Below, piece after piece: positions 36,213 to 45,162 of a DNA stretch of 60,568 nucleotides. Position 1 is the stretch's first letter. The number at the start of each line of letters is the position of its first letter. The DNA lies in contig NZ_LSHX01000015.1 in the NCBI RefSeq assembly GCF_001555965.1, positions 1 through 60,568 of the forward strand, read 5' to 3'. The notes beneath the pieces were generated by a model. The model saw only the letters and a list, made by a program, of their open reading frames with translations, made no database searches and was not told the DNA's origin. The position numbers and the translations under genes were made by a program. Origin of the DNA: Sphingomonas sp. CCH21-G11 (GTDB taxonomy: Bacteria; Pseudomonadota; Alphaproteobacteria; Sphingomonadales; Sphingomonadaceae).

Positions 36213-36782
36213 TCAATCGAGCGTGTCCAGCCGGATCAACATGCCCGGCAACAGCAGCGGTGCGACGCTGTCGTGCGCTTCATATTCCTCGACATCGCCA
36301 TAGACGCCGCCGTCGGGCGCGCGGTGGACCCGGATCGTCTGGCGCACCGCATCGACCACCCAATATTCGCGCACGCCGGCTTCCGCGTAGAGCCGTGACT
36401 TTACTTGCAGATCATAGGCAAGCGAGCTGTCCGCGACTTCAATGGTCAGAACGAGATCCGGGCCGCGCATGTGCTGCGTCATGGCGCCGCTCGGCAGCAC
36501 CACCAGATCAGGTTCGACCAGCCGCGTTTCCGATAGTGTGATCGACGGCGCGGGATACACGGCGAATTGATCCGGCAGGTTCCGCGCCAGGAAACGCGTC
36601 AGGCGGGCTTCCATGATCGAATGCCAACTGGCTTTCGCCGCTGCCATCGGCACAATCTCCCCGTCGATCAGTTCAAATCGCTCGCCTTCGCGAAACATCC
36701 CCGACTCGGTCAGCGCATACACGTCGGCGACGGTCAGCCGCGCGGGGATCAGGCCCTTTTTGACGTTCTGAAAGACGGTCAT
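36213..36782 (-). CDS. Uma2 family (DUF820) endonuclease-like protein
   Basis: 189 residues of the restriction-endonuclease-like Uma2 fold: LTVADVYALTESGMFREGERFELIDGEIV, the acidic VEPDLVVLP, TIEVADSSLAYDLQVKSRLYAEAGV and REYWVVD. The D...E-x...K layout of the PD-(D/E)xK core is visible. These genes are abundant in cyanobacteria and scattered elsewhere; function unknown. It sits between thrS (nine bases upstream) and infC, on the same strand. Confidence 0.88.
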   Translation of the reverse strand: MTVFQNVKKGLIPARLTVADVYALTESGMFREGERFELIDGEIVPMAAAKASWHSIMEARLTRFLARNLPDQFAVYPAPSITLSETRLVEPDLVVLPSGAMTQHMRGPDLVLTIEVADSSLAYDLQVKSRLYAEAGVREYWVVDAVRQTIRVHRAPDGGVYGDVEEYEAHDSVAPLLLPGMLIRLDTLD

Positions 36783-36791
36783 GCCGCAAAC

Positions 36792-38780
36792 CTAGCACAG
36801 ATCGGGCGGCGTCGCTTCCCCCTTGAGCATCGCGACCAGATCGTCGAGCGGCATCACCTTCTGCCCCTCGCCGCCCAGCACGCGCAGCGCCACCGTGCGC
36901 TCTTCCGCCTCGCGCTTGCCGACCACGACCAGGTTGGGGACCTTGGCCAGCGAATGCTCGCGCACCTTGTAGTTGATCTTCTCGTTGCGAAGATCGGCTT
37001 CGGCGCGGATGCCGGCGGCTTTCAGCGCTGCTTCGACTTCGCGGGCGTAATCGTCCGCGTCGGACACGATCGTCGCCACCACTGCCTGAACCGGGGCAAG
37101 CCATGCCGGCAGCTTGCCCGCAAAATGCTCGATCAGGATGCCGATGAAGCGTTCATAGCTGCCAAAGATCGCGCGGTGGAGCATCACCGGGCGGTGGCGC
37201 TCGCCATCCTCGCCGACATAGCTGGCGTCGAGCCGCTCGGGCAGCACCCGGTCGGACTGGATCGTGCCGACCTGCCACGTCCGCCCGATCGCGTCGGTCA
37301 GGTGCCATTCGAGCTTGGGCGCATAGAACGCGCCTTCGCCCGGCAGCTCCTCCCAGCCATATTGCTCGGTGGCAAGACCAGCGCGCACGACAGCATCGCG
37401 CAGTTCCGCCTCGGCCTTGTCCCACATTTCGTCGGACCCGAACCTTTTGTCGGGCCGCAACGCCAGCTTGATCGAATAGGTGAAGCCGAAATCGCGGTAG
37501 ATGCGGTCGGCCAGCTGGCAGAAGGCCTGCACCTCCGCGACGATCTGGTCCTCGCGGCAAAAGATATGCGCGTCGTCCTGCGTGAACTGGCGCACGCGCA
37601 TCAGCCCATGCAGCGCGCCGTGCGGCTCGTTGCGGTGGCAGCAGCCATTCTCGTACAGCCGCAGCGGCAAATCACGGTACGACTTGATGCCCTGCCGGAA
37701 AATCAGGACATGCGCCGGGCAATTCATCGGCTTCAGCGCCATCCACTCGGCATCGTTCGACACGATCGGCCCGTCATCGTCGACATTGGGCACTTCGTCG
37801 GGGATGACGAACATGTTTTCGCGATACTTGCCCCAGTGGCCCGACTGCTCCCATTGGCGCGCGTCCATCACCTGCGGCGTCTTGACCTCGCGATAGCCGG
37901 CCGCGTCGATCGCGCGGCGCATATAGGCCTCCAGCTCGCGCCAGATCAGATAACCCTTGGGGTGCCAGAACACGCTGCCATGCGCTTCTTGTTGCAAATG
38001 GAACAGGTCCATTTCCTGCCCCAGCTTGCGGTGGTCGCGCTTCGCCGCCTCCTCCAGCCGGGTCAGGTGCTGGTCGAGCTGCTTCTTGTTGAGCCAGCCG
38101 GTGCCGTAGATGCGCGACAGCTGCGCGTTCTTCTGGTCGCCGCGCCAATAGGCGCCCGACACGCGCATCAGCTTGAACGCTTGGCTGTCGAGCTTGCCCG
38201 TGCTGGCCAGATGCGGGCCGCGGCACATGTCGAGCCACTTGCCGGCGCGATAGACGGTCAGCTCCTCGTCCTCGGGCAATTCCGCCGCCCATTCCGCCTT
38301 GAACGTCTCGCCCTGTTCGCGCCACAGCGCGATCAGCTCGTCGCGCTGCCACACCTCGCGCACCAGTGCTTCGTCGCGCGCGATGATCGCGCGCATCTCG
38401 GCCTCGATCGCCGGCAGGTCGTCCTCGGTGAACGGCCGATCCTTGGGCGCGAAGTCGTAATAGAACCCATCGTCGGTCGAGGGGCCGAACGTGATCTGCG
38501 TGCCCGGAAACAGGTTCTGCACTGCTTCCGCCAGCACATGCGCATAGTCGTGGCGCACCAGTTCGAGCGCATCCGCCTCATCGCGCGCGGTCACCAGCGC
38601 CAGCGCCGCATCGCCCTCGAACGGGCGACCGATGTCGCGCAGCTCGCCATCGACCCGCGCCGCCAGCGCCGCCTTGGCCAGCCCCGGCCCGATCGCGGCG
38701 GCGATGTCCGCGGGGGTAGTCCCCGGCGCGACCTGGCGGGCGGAACCGTCGGGCAGCGTGATCGTGAACATCTCGGACAT
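36792..38780 (-). CDS. thrS: Threonyl-tRNA synthetase
   Basis: 662 residues of class II synthetase. N-terminal TGS domain ([26 protein letters not shown]), editing domain with [17 protein letters not shown] and the metal residues around [10 protein letters not shown], catalytic motif 2 [23 protein letters not shown], zinc residues including MNCPAHVL, and a C-terminal anticodon-binding domain. The start at 38780 (MSEMFTI) is chosen because the longer frame runs into an intergenic repeat. Confidence 0.97.
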   Translation of the reverse strand: MSEMFTITLPDGSARQVAPGTTPADIAAAIGPGLAKAALAARVDGELRDIGRPFEGDAALALVTARDEADALELVRHDYAHVLAEAVQNLFPGTQITFGPSTDDGFYYDFAPKDRPFTEDDLPAIEAEMRAIIARDEALVREVWQRDELIALWREQGETFKAEWAAELPEDEELTVYRAGKWLDMCRGPHLASTGKLDSQAFKLMRVSGAYWRGDQKNAQLSRIYGTGWLNKKQLDQHLTRLEEAAKRDHRKLGQEMDLFHLQQEAHGSVFWHPKGYLIWRELEAYMRRAIDAAGYREVKTPQVMDARQWEQSGHWGKYRENMFVIPDEVPNVDDDGPIVSNDAEWMALKPMNCPAHVLIFRQGIKSYRDLPLRLYENGCCHRNEPHGALHGLMRVRQFTQDDAHIFCREDQIVAEVQAFCQLADRIYRDFGFTYSIKLALRPDKRFGSDEMWDKAEAELRDAVVRAGLATEQYGWEELPGEGAFYAPKLEWHLTDAIGRTWQVGTIQSDRVLPERLDASYVGEDGERHRPVMLHRAIFGSYERFIGILIEHFAGKLPAWLAPVQAVVATIVSDADDYAREVEAALKAAGIRAEADLRNEKINYKVREHSLAKVPNLVVVGKREAEERTVALRVLGGEGQKVMPLDDLVAMLKGEATPPDLC

Positions 38781-38825
38781 GGGGTGCTCTTTGCTCAATG
38801 GAGAAGAAAAATAGGTGTTCCCGCT

Positions 38826-38933
38826 CATCCTGAGTAGGGACTGAGCCTGACGAAGGCCCGTATCGAAGGACGGGCGCACAGTCCCTGTCCTTCGATACGC
38901 CACTTCGCCTGCGCTCAGCGGCTACTCAGGATG
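38826..38933. repeat. Nested inverted-repeat element (REP-like)
   Basis: Outer arms CATCCTGAGTAG (38826-38837) and CTACTCAGGATG (38922-38933) are perfect reverse complements; inner arms GTATCGAAGGAC (38860-38871) and GTCCTTCGATAC (38887-38898) are too. The 108-base element lies in the gap upstream of thrS. It looks like a non-coding dispersed palindrome of the kind seen in many sphingomonads; a shorter relative is at 35463. Confidence 0.8.
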
Positions 38934-38981
38934 CGCTGGTGGGTCAACTGATGGTCCGTGCCATGGGTAGAACCGGCCAGC

Positions 38982-39488
38982 CTACCCCTTCAACGTTCGC
39001 TTGGGCGGCGCGACCCAGTCCGCCTCGCCCTTCAACGCCGCGACGATCTCGCCCAGCCGCTTCAGCCGGGTCGTCGCGGTCTTCGCCTGGATCAGCCGGT
39101 GGGTCTGGCCGCGCCGGAAACCGGGCGACAGCGCGGCCCACGCCGCCCGCAGCGCCGCGTCGGCGTCCAGCACCGCCTCCAGCTCGGCCACGCGGTCGAC
39201 ACTCTCCTGCGGCTCGACCCGGAAACGCACCGTGGTCACGTCGCCGATGCCAAGGCCCGTTGCCTTCAACAGCGGCTTCGACAGCATCGCATACCAACGC
39301 CCGCGCACCGGCTGCCATGCTGCGCTGATTTCGTGATCGGCGATCTCGCCCGAAAAGCGCAGTCGCGGATTGCCGGCAAAGGGCAGCTCGGCGGCGATCA
39401 CATCGGGCAGGAAGATGACGGTATAGCGCATCGTGCCCAGCCAGTGCTCGGCCATCTCGCCTTCGAACTCATGGGGATAGATCGACAT
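38982..39488 (-). CDS. DUF1905 / YdeI-type protein
   Basis: 168 residues. The N-terminal half is a DUF1905 beta-barrel (FEGEMAEHW, RYTVIFLPDVIAAELPF, ISAAWQPVRGRWYAMLSKPLLKATGLGIGD); the C-terminal half has the bacteriocin-protection/OmpD-associated helical pattern (ALRAAWAALSPGFRRGQTHRLIQAKTATTRLKRLGEIVAAL). Function unknown. ATG at 39488. It lies 13 bases downstream of the LD-carboxypeptidase gene on the same strand. Confidence 0.82.
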   Translation of the reverse strand: MSIYPHEFEGEMAEHWLGTMRYTVIFLPDVIAAELPFAGNPRLRFSGEIADHEISAAWQPVRGRWYAMLSKPLLKATGLGIGDVTTVRFRVEPQESVDRVAELEAVLDADAALRAAWAALSPGFRRGQTHRLIQAKTATTRLKRLGEIVAALKGEADWVAPPKRTLKG

Positions 39489-39501
39489 CGCGAAGGCGCG
39501 C

Positions 39502-40317
39502 TCACACCACCCCGAACGGCACCACCCGGTTGCTGGCGGCATGCCCGATTTCCGCGCGCCCGAGATAGGGCACGCCCAGGTCGCCGCACCAGCGCGTGAT
39601 CATCGCCTCCAGCGCCTCGCCCCAGGGCGGATCGTTCGCCTGGACGTCGTTGACCGTCCCCAGCCGCACGCCCGACAGCCCTTTCAGCTGGGTGGCGTTG
39701 GCCATCTGGAACAGCATGCGATCGATGCGATACAGCGGCTCGCCGACTTCCTCGATCATCAGCACATGGTCGGCCAGGTCGGGCAGCCATTGCGTGCCGA
39801 TCAACGCCGCCAGGATCGACAGGTTGAACGCCGCGACCGGCCGGTCGGCGACCGACGGTTCCAGCGCCGCGCGGTCGCGCCTGACCAGCCAGCCCAGTGC
39901 GCGCGCCGCGCACGCGCCCTGATCGTCACGATTGATGTCGGCGGTCATCGGGCCGTGGACCGGCTGTCCGATGCGCCGGGCATAGAGCGCCGCGAGCAGG
40001 AACCCCATGTCCGAATAGCCCAGATAGGTCTTGTGCCGCGCGGCGGCGGACAATTGCGGCATCACGCTGGCGAGGATGCGGTTGGAGCCATAGCCGCCGC
40101 GCGCGAACCAGATCGCGTCGAACCCGCTGTCATTGGCGAATTCCAGGAACGCGGCCGCGCGCGTGCCGTCCGCGCCCGCGAAATGCCCGTCGGAGGCAAA
40201 GCATTGCGGGTGGAAATCGATTCCGACGTCCGGGTGGATCAGCGCGCCCAGCGCCTTGACGCGCGAGGCGACGATTTCCTCGATCGGGCGCGCCGGGGCG
40301 ACTACGCCGATCCGCAC
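39502..40317 (-). CDS. ldcA: LD-carboxypeptidase (peptidase S66)
   Basis: 271 residues. N-terminal RIGVVAPARPIE, then FANDSGFDAIWFARGGYGSNRIL holding the nucleophile region of S66 (usually G-x-Y-G-x-x-R), GYSDMGFLLAALYARRIGQPVHGPM, and VLMIEEVGEPLYRIDRMLFQM with the Glu-His type residues. It removes the terminal D-Ala from murein tetrapeptides during peptidoglycan recycling. The start is GTG at 40317 with GGGA six bases before it; the longer open frame is antisense to the ligase gene. Divergent from the Mur ligase-like gene. Confidence 0.88.
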   Translation of the reverse strand: MRIGVVAPARPIEEIVASRVKALGALIHPDVGIDFHPQCFASDGHFAGADGTRAAAFLEFANDSGFDAIWFARGGYGSNRILASVMPQLSAAARHKTYLGYSDMGFLLAALYARRIGQPVHGPMTADINRDDQGACAARALGWLVRRDRAALEPSVADRPVAAFNLSILAALIGTQWLPDLADHVLMIEEVGEPLYRIDRMLFQMANATQLKGLSGVRLGTVNDVQANDPPWGEALEAMITRWCGDLGVPYLGRAEIGHAASNRVVPFGVV

Positions 40318-40381
40318 GCTTCGTCCCGCATCTTCGCTGCTCCCTTGCCCCGTCCGGTGAAAGCGGGGATAGCGCGGGCGG

Positions 40382-41809
40382 ATGGACAACCGCAAATCAT
40401 GTTTTCTGGTCGGCATCGGCGGCAGCGGCATGATGCCGCTCGCGATGATTCTGGCGGCGCGCGGCCATGTCGTCGCCGGCTCCGACCGCGCGCTCGACCA
40501 GGGGCGCATCCCCGCAAAGTTCGACGCGCTGCGCACGCTCGGCATCGCGCTCCACCCCCAGGACGGCAGCGGGGTTACCTCGCCCGACCAGCTCGTCATC
40601 GCCTCGGCCGCGGTTGAGGACGACGTGCCCGACATGGTCGCGGCCGGGCGGATCGGCGCGCGGGTGATGCGCCGCCCCGAACTGCTGGCGCAATTGTTCA
40701 ACGACGCCGCGCTGCCGATCGGGGTGGCGGGCACCAGCGGCAAATCGACCGTGACAGGCATGATCGGCTGGATCCTGCACAGCGCTGGCGCCGACCCGAC
40801 GATGATGAACGGCGCGGTGATGAAGAACTTCGCCGACCCGCAGGCACCGTTTGCCAGCGCGCTGGTCGGGCGCGGGCCGGCCTTCGTCAGCGAAGTCGAT
40901 GAAAGCGACGGGTCGATTGCCCACTACACACCGAAAATCGCGGTGCTCAACAATCTGAGCCTCGATCACAAGTCGGTCGACGAGCTGCGCGCGCTGTTCG
41001 GCGGTTTCATCGCGCGCGCCGCCTACGCGATCGTCAACCTCGACAATGCCGAGGCGGCGGCGCTCTCGACCCGCGTGCCGCTCGCCCGGCTGACCACCAC
41101 CGGCATCAATCGCCCCGCCGATGTCGCGGCGAGCAATCTCGCCCCCGAACCCTTCGCGATCGCCTTCGATCTGGGCCTGCGCGGCAAGCACCTCCGTCGC
41201 GTCCGGCTGGCCGTCCCCGGTGCGCACAATGTCGCCAATGCACTGACCGCGATTGCCGCCGCGATCGCGGCAGGCGTCGCACCGGACGCCGCTGCGCAAG
41301 CGATCGAAGGCTTTGCCGGCCTGAAACGCCGCTTCGAGCTGGTCGGCGAGGCAAACGGCGTCGCGGTCATCGACGATTTCGGCCACAACCCGGACAAGAT
41401 CGCCGCGACGCTGGCCACGCTCCACGCCTTTCCCGGCCGCTTGCTACTGATGTTCCAGCCGCACGGCTATGGCCCGCTCAAGGTGATGCGTGCTGAACTT
41501 GCCCAGATGTTCACCGCCGAGCTGCGTGCCGACGACCTGCTCGTCCTGCCCGATCCGGTCTATCAGGGCGGCACCGTCAGCCGCGAGGTGACCAGCGCCG
41601 ATCTGGTCGCCGACATCGCCCGCGCCGGCCGCGACGCCCGCCATGTCGCCGACCGCGACGCCGCCGCCGCCCTGCTCGTCGACCTCGCCCGGCCCGGCGA
41701 CCGGATTGTCATCATGGGCGCGCGCGACGATACACTGAGCCTGCTCGCCGCGCGGATGGTCGATCAACTCGCCGCGCGCGCCGCATCCGACCCGGAGAAC
41801 CGCCGATGA
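40382..41809 (+). CDS. Mur ligase family protein (MurC/Mpl-like, atypical P-loop)
   Basis: 475 residues with three Mur domains: Rossmann start LVGIGGSGMMPLAMILAARGHVVAGSD, central ATP site AGTSGKSTVTGMIGW at about 118-132, and a C-terminal domain with RRFELVGEANGVAVIDDFGHNPDKIAATLATL and MFQPHGYGP. MurC and Mpl normally read GTHGKTT and DYGHHP; here the histidines are Ser and Asn. It joins an amino acid or peptide to a UDP-muramic-type substrate by inference. The divergent LD-carboxypeptidase suggests a murein recycling role as in Mpl, but true MurC identity cannot be excluded. Confidence 0.7.
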   Translation: MDNRKSCFLVGIGGSGMMPLAMILAARGHVVAGSDRALDQGRIPAKFDALRTLGIALHPQDGSGVTSPDQLVIASAAVEDDVPDMVAAGRIGARVMRRPELLAQLFNDAALPIGVAGTSGKSTVTGMIGWILHSAGADPTMMNGAVMKNFADPQAPFASALVGRGPAFVSEVDESDGSIAHYTPKIAVLNNLSLDHKSVDELRALFGGFIARAAYAIVNLDNAEAAALSTRVPLARLTTTGINRPADVAASNLAPEPFAIAFDLGLRGKHLRRVRLAVPGAHNVANALTAIAAAIAAGVAPDAAAQAIEGFAGLKRRFELVGEANGVAVIDDFGHNPDKIAATLATLHAFPGRLLLMFQPHGYGPLKVMRAELAQMFTAELRADDLLVLPDPVYQGGTVSREVTSADLVADIARAGRDARHVADRDAAAALLVDLARPGDRIVIMGARDDTLSLLAARMVDQLAARAASDPENRR

Positions 41810-42060
41810 TCCGCCGCCTGTTCCTCGACCATCCCGACAGCGTCGGCGAAAGCTATGCCGAACATTTCGGCGTCGCCGCCGGCTTTGGCCTGACGATGAT
41901 CGCGGGCGGCCTCGCCTGCCTGGTCCACGCGGTCGTCCCCGCCGTGTTCCAGCGCACCGGCAGCCAGACCATCGCCACCCTCAACGCCCGCCTGGTCGCC
42001 AAACGCGAGGCCAAGCGCGCCGCACAGACCGAGATGAAGACGGTCGATTACGTGATTTGA
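41806..42060 (+). CDS. DUF6356 family protein
   Basis: 84 residues: LFLDHPDSVGESYAEHFGVAAGFGLTMIAGGLACLVHAVVPAVF is diagnostic of the DUF6356 family, capsule-like small membrane proteins found in alphaproteobacteria. One long hydrophobic segment (about 23-50) is followed by a basic tail. The ATG overlaps the preceding ligase stop (ATGA). Function unknown. Confidence 0.8.
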   Translation: MIRRLFLDHPDSVGESYAEHFGVAAGFGLTMIAGGLACLVHAVVPAVFQRTGSQTIATLNARLVAKREAKRAAQTEMKTVDYVI

Positions 42061-42153
42061 GGCGGCCGGCGCGGGTTAGACCGCGTATGGAAAGCTCCCT
42101 TGACATGGAAAGGACGCTTGTCGTAAAGCGTCCTTGTCATCTGGAGCCTTGCC

Positions 42154-42567
42154 ATGTTTTCGCCTGCCGAGACTCAGCGCCGCTACATGCGTCGCTTCAT
42201 GCCCAGCATGACCGCCTATGTCGTGCTGCTGATCGGCAGCAATTTCGTGATCGACCGCTTCCAGCCGCAGGGTGTGGCGTTGCTCGCGCTCGCCGCGCTG
42301 CCCGCGCTGGCGATCGTCGCGGTGATCTGGGCGATGGCGATGTGGGTGGTCGAGCAATCCGACGAGTTTATCCGGATGCGCATGGTCCAGGCCATGCTGT
42401 TCGCCACCGCGCTGCTGCTGGCGGTGATGACGGTGTGGGCGTTCGTCGAGGATACCGGCATGGTGCCCGTCCGCCCGCGCCATCTCGCCTTTCCCCTGTG
42501 GTGCGTCGGCCTGGTCATCGGCCAGACGGTGCTCTGGCTGCGGGACCGCACCGGACGGCCTGAGTGA
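42154..42567 (+). CDS. Four-helix membrane protein upstream of an XRE regulator
   Basis: 137 residues with four hydrophobic helices (about 20-38, 44-66, 84-104 and 113-131) and the cytoplasmic-side acidic motif EQSDEFIRMRMVQAML, which is typical of small membrane proteins paired with YozG-like HTH genes. Function unknown. Its stop overlaps the GTG start of the HTH gene (GTGA). Confidence 0.7.
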   Translation: MFSPAETQRRYMRRFMPSMTAYVVLLIGSNFVIDRFQPQGVALLALAALPALAIVAVIWAMAMWVVEQSDEFIRMRMVQAMLFATALLLAVMTVWAFVEDTGMVPVRPRHLAFPLWCVGLVIGQTVLWLRDRTGRPE

Positions 42568-42773
42568 ACAACCATCTGCGCACGCTGCGCGCCGAGCGTG
42601 GCTGGAGCCAGCAGGAACTGGCCGACCGGCTCCAGGTCTCGCGCCAGAGCGTCAATGCGATCGAGACAGGGCGTTACGATCCGTCGCTGCCGCTCGCCTT
42701 CCGCATCGCCGACATTTTCGAACTCTCGATCGAACAGATCTTCATCAATCCCGCCAAGGAGCCACTGCCGTGA
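42564..42773 (+). CDS. XRE family HTH regulator (YozG-like)
   Basis: 69 residues, a single Cro/CI-type helix-turn-helix: LRTLRAERGWSQQELADRLQVSRQSVNAIETGRYDPSLPLAFRIADIFELSIEQIF. The start is GTG overlapping the upstream membrane gene, and its stop overlaps the GTG of the next hydrolase. The size and pairing with a membrane protein match small YozG-type regulators. Targets unknown; may control its own operon. Confidence 0.88.
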   Translation: MNNHLRTLRAERGWSQQELADRLQVSRQSVNAIETGRYDPSLPLAFRIADIFELSIEQIFINPAKEPLP

Positions 42774-43669
42774 TCAAGCCGCTATGCGCCGCCGCCATGC
42801 TGTTCGCATTTCCCGCCGCGGCGTTTGCCGAGCCGGTGCCGCCACAGACGGCCGCCACCTCCGCCGCCGAATTGCGCATGGATCACATCTCGATCGTCTC
42901 GGTCGGCAGCGGCAGCCCGGTGATCCTGGTTCCCGGCCTCGCCAGCCCGCGTGAAGTCTGGGACGGGATCGTACCCGACCTCGCCAAGCGGCACCGGGTG
43001 TTGCTTGTCCAGGTCAACGGCTTTGGCGGCGACGATCCCGGCAAGAACCTCTCGCCCGGCGTGATCGACGGCGTGGTCCGCGACATCGTCGCTTATGCCA
43101 AGCGCGAGAAGCTGGAAAAGCCAGCGATCATCGGCCACTCGCTGGGCGGCGTTGTCGCGATGATGGTCGGCGCGCGCCATCCAGGCGTGGCCGGCCGGAT
43201 CATGGTCGTCGACAGCCTGCCCTTTTTCGGTGCGCTTATGATGCCTGGCGCGACCGCGGAAACCATCCGTCCCGCCGCCGAACAGATGCGCGCCGGCACG
43301 CTTGCCGCCGCCAACGCCGCCGCGGCCGCCGCGCCGGTGACCAGCGACCCCGGCGGCATCTGGTCCAACAACGCCGCAGGCCGCATTCAGGTCGCCAATT
43401 GGGGCCGAAAGGCCGATCCCCGCGTCGTCGCCCAGGCATTGTATGAGGATGTCGTGACCGACCTGCGACCCGAACTGGGCAAGGTCACCGCCCGCCCCTT
43501 CACCATCCTCTACGCGACCGGCGCGGGACCGATGGCGAAGGTGCTGTGGGAGCGTGAATATGCCGGGTCGCCGGCCACGCTGGTGCCGATCGACGACAGC
43601 TATCACTTCATCATGCTCGACCAGCCCGAACGCTTCCGGGCAGCAGTGGATGATTTCCTGAAGCCCTGA
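42770..43669 (+). CDS. Secreted alpha/beta hydrolase
   Basis: 299 residues. Signal peptide MIKPLCAAAMLFAFPAAAFA, then an alpha/beta hydrolase: VILVPGLASPREVWDGI, nucleophile elbow GHSLGG (about residue 122-127) and the C-terminal histidine in DDSYHFIMLDQPERF. Substrate unknown. The start is GTG (GTGATCAAG), overlapping the XRE stop, so it is the third gene of a coupled trio. Confidence 0.86.
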   Translation: MIKPLCAAAMLFAFPAAAFAEPVPPQTAATSAAELRMDHISIVSVGSGSPVILVPGLASPREVWDGIVPDLAKRHRVLLVQVNGFGGDDPGKNLSPGVIDGVVRDIVAYAKREKLEKPAIIGHSLGGVVAMMVGARHPGVAGRIMVVDSLPFFGALMMPGATAETIRPAAEQMRAGTLAAANAAAAAAPVTSDPGGIWSNNAAGRIQVANWGRKADPRVVAQALYEDVVTDLRPELGKVTARPFTILYATGAGPMAKVLWEREYAGSPATLVPIDDSYHFIMLDQPERFRAAVDDFLKP

Positions 43670-43696
43670 GCCGCGCGCTCGGCTAAGGCTGGCGCC

Positions 43697-44422
43697 ATGA
43701 CTGCACCCGTCGATCCCCCGCGCCTCGCCTATCGCCACACCCCCGGTGCCGGGCCGACGATCCTGTTCCTGCCCGGCTATGCCTCCGACATGAGCGGGTC
43801 GAAGGCGCTGGCGATCGAGGCCTGGGCGCAGGCGACGGGCCGCGCCTTCCTGCGCTTCGACTATGCCGGCTGCGGCGAGAGCGAAGGCGCGTTCGAGGAT
43901 CAGACGCTGGCCGGCTGGCGCGACGATGCGTTGATGGTGGTCGACCGGGTGTTGAGCGGGCCGGTGGTGCTGGTCGGATCGTCGATGGGCGGGTGGATCA
44001 TGCTGCTGGTCGCGCGCGACCGGCCCGATCGCGTCGCCGGGCTGGTCGGCATCGCCGCCGCGCCCGACTTCACCGACTGGGGCTTCACCGCGGATGAGAA
44101 GATGCGCATCCTGGCCGAAGGGCGCATCGCGCGCCCGACGCCCTACTCCGACCAGCCGATGGTGACGACGCGCGCCTTCTGGACCTCGGGCGAGGCCAAT
44201 CGGATCGCGTTCGGCACCGTGCCGATCGACGCGCCCGTCCGCCTGATCCACGGCCAGCGCGATGACGACGTGCCCTGGACGCGCAGCGTCGACCTGGCCG
44301 CAAAGCTGCGTTCAGCCGATGTGCAGACGTGGCTGGTCAAGGATGGCGACCACCGCCTCTCGCGCCCGCAAGACATCGACCTGATCCTGCGCGCGATCGA
44401 ACATGTGAGCCGCCCGCGATGA
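43697..44422 (+). CDS. Cytoplasmic alpha/beta hydrolase
   Basis: 241 residues: TILFLPGYASDMSGSKALAIEAWA, RFDYAGCGESEGAF, nucleophile GSSMGGWI, HGQRDDDVPW and DGDHRLSRP supply the Ser-Asp-His triad. It resembles the ABHD10/mycophenolic acid acyl-glucuronide esterase-like subgroup of bacterial hydrolases, an inference from memory. Its stop overlaps the next gene start. Confidence 0.85.
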   Translation: MTAPVDPPRLAYRHTPGAGPTILFLPGYASDMSGSKALAIEAWAQATGRAFLRFDYAGCGESEGAFEDQTLAGWRDDALMVVDRVLSGPVVLVGSSMGGWIMLLVARDRPDRVAGLVGIAAAPDFTDWGFTADEKMRILAEGRIARPTPYSDQPMVTTRAFWTSGEANRIAFGTVPIDAPVRLIHGQRDDDVPWTRSVDLAAKLRSADVQTWLVKDGDHRLSRPQDIDLILRAIEHVSRPR

Positions 44423-45150
44423 CCGCCCTGTTCCTGCTCCTCCTGCTCCAGTCCGCGCCGGCCGGGCCGCAGCTTCAGGCCGAATATGACCGCTGCATCG
44501 ATCAGGCGGTCGACGATCCGCTGGCCGGCGTCGCGACCGCGACGAGCTGGTCGCTGGCGGGCGGCGGCTATCTCGCGCGTCAGTGCCTCGGCCTTGCTTA
44601 TGCCGCGCAGCAGCGCTGGGCGGCGGCGGGCGAGGCGTTCGAGGAAGCGGCCCGCGCCGCCGAGCGCGTCCGCGAACCGCGCACCGCCAATTACTGGGCA
44701 CAGGCGGGCAATGCCTGGCTCGCCGCCGGCAACGTCGCCCGGGCGCGCGGTGCACTCGACGCGGCGCTGGCGGCGGGGACGCTGACCGGGCAGGCGCTGG
44801 GCGAGGCGCATCTGGACCGTGCGCGCATCCTGGCGGCGGCGGGCGACGCGACCGGCGCGCGCGGCGATCTCGATCTGGCGCTGCGCCATGCCCCGGCCGA
44901 CCCGCTCGCCTGGCTGCTTTCGGCCACACTGGCACGGCGGGGCGGCGACCTGAACCGCGCCGCGACCGATATCGCCGAAGCGATGCAGCGCGCGCCCGAC
45001 GACGCATCGGTCCAGCTCGAAGCCGGCAATATCGCGGCGCTGCGCGGCGATCAGTCGGGGGCGATCGCCGCGTGGCAATCCGCAGCGCGCCTGGGCGGGG
45101 ACGGCGCGGTCGCCACCGCCGCGCGCGCCGCGCTCGCCCAGTTCAACTGA
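44419..45150 (+). CDS. Tetratricopeptide repeat protein with short signal sequence
   Basis: 243 residues. A very short hydrophobic N-terminus (TALFLLLLLQSAPAG) resembles a signal peptide; the rest is Ala-rich helical repeats of TPR type (KAAGEAFEEAARAAERV-like blocks, LAWLLSATLARRGGDLNRAATDIAEAMQRAPDDASVQLEAGNIAALRGD). Probably a periplasmic scaffold. The ATG overlaps the hydrolase stop as ATGA; the longer upstream frame lies inside that gene. Confidence 0.8.
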   Translation: MTALFLLLLLQSAPAGPQLQAEYDRCIDQAVDDPLAGVATATSWSLAGGGYLARQCLGLAYAAQQRWAAAGEAFEEAARAAERVREPRTANYWAQAGNAWLAAGNVARARGALDAALAAGTLTGQALGEAHLDRARILAAAGDATGARGDLDLALRHAPADPLAWLLSATLARRGGDLNRAATDIAEAMQRAPDDASVQLEAGNIAALRGDQSGAIAAWQSAARLGGDGAVATAARAALAQFN

Positions 45151-45162
45151 GCGCGCGTCCCC

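Noticed and set aside
36567..38837. 756-codon open frame antisense to thrS
   Set aside because: Same GC artefact. thrS is unambiguous on the minus strand.
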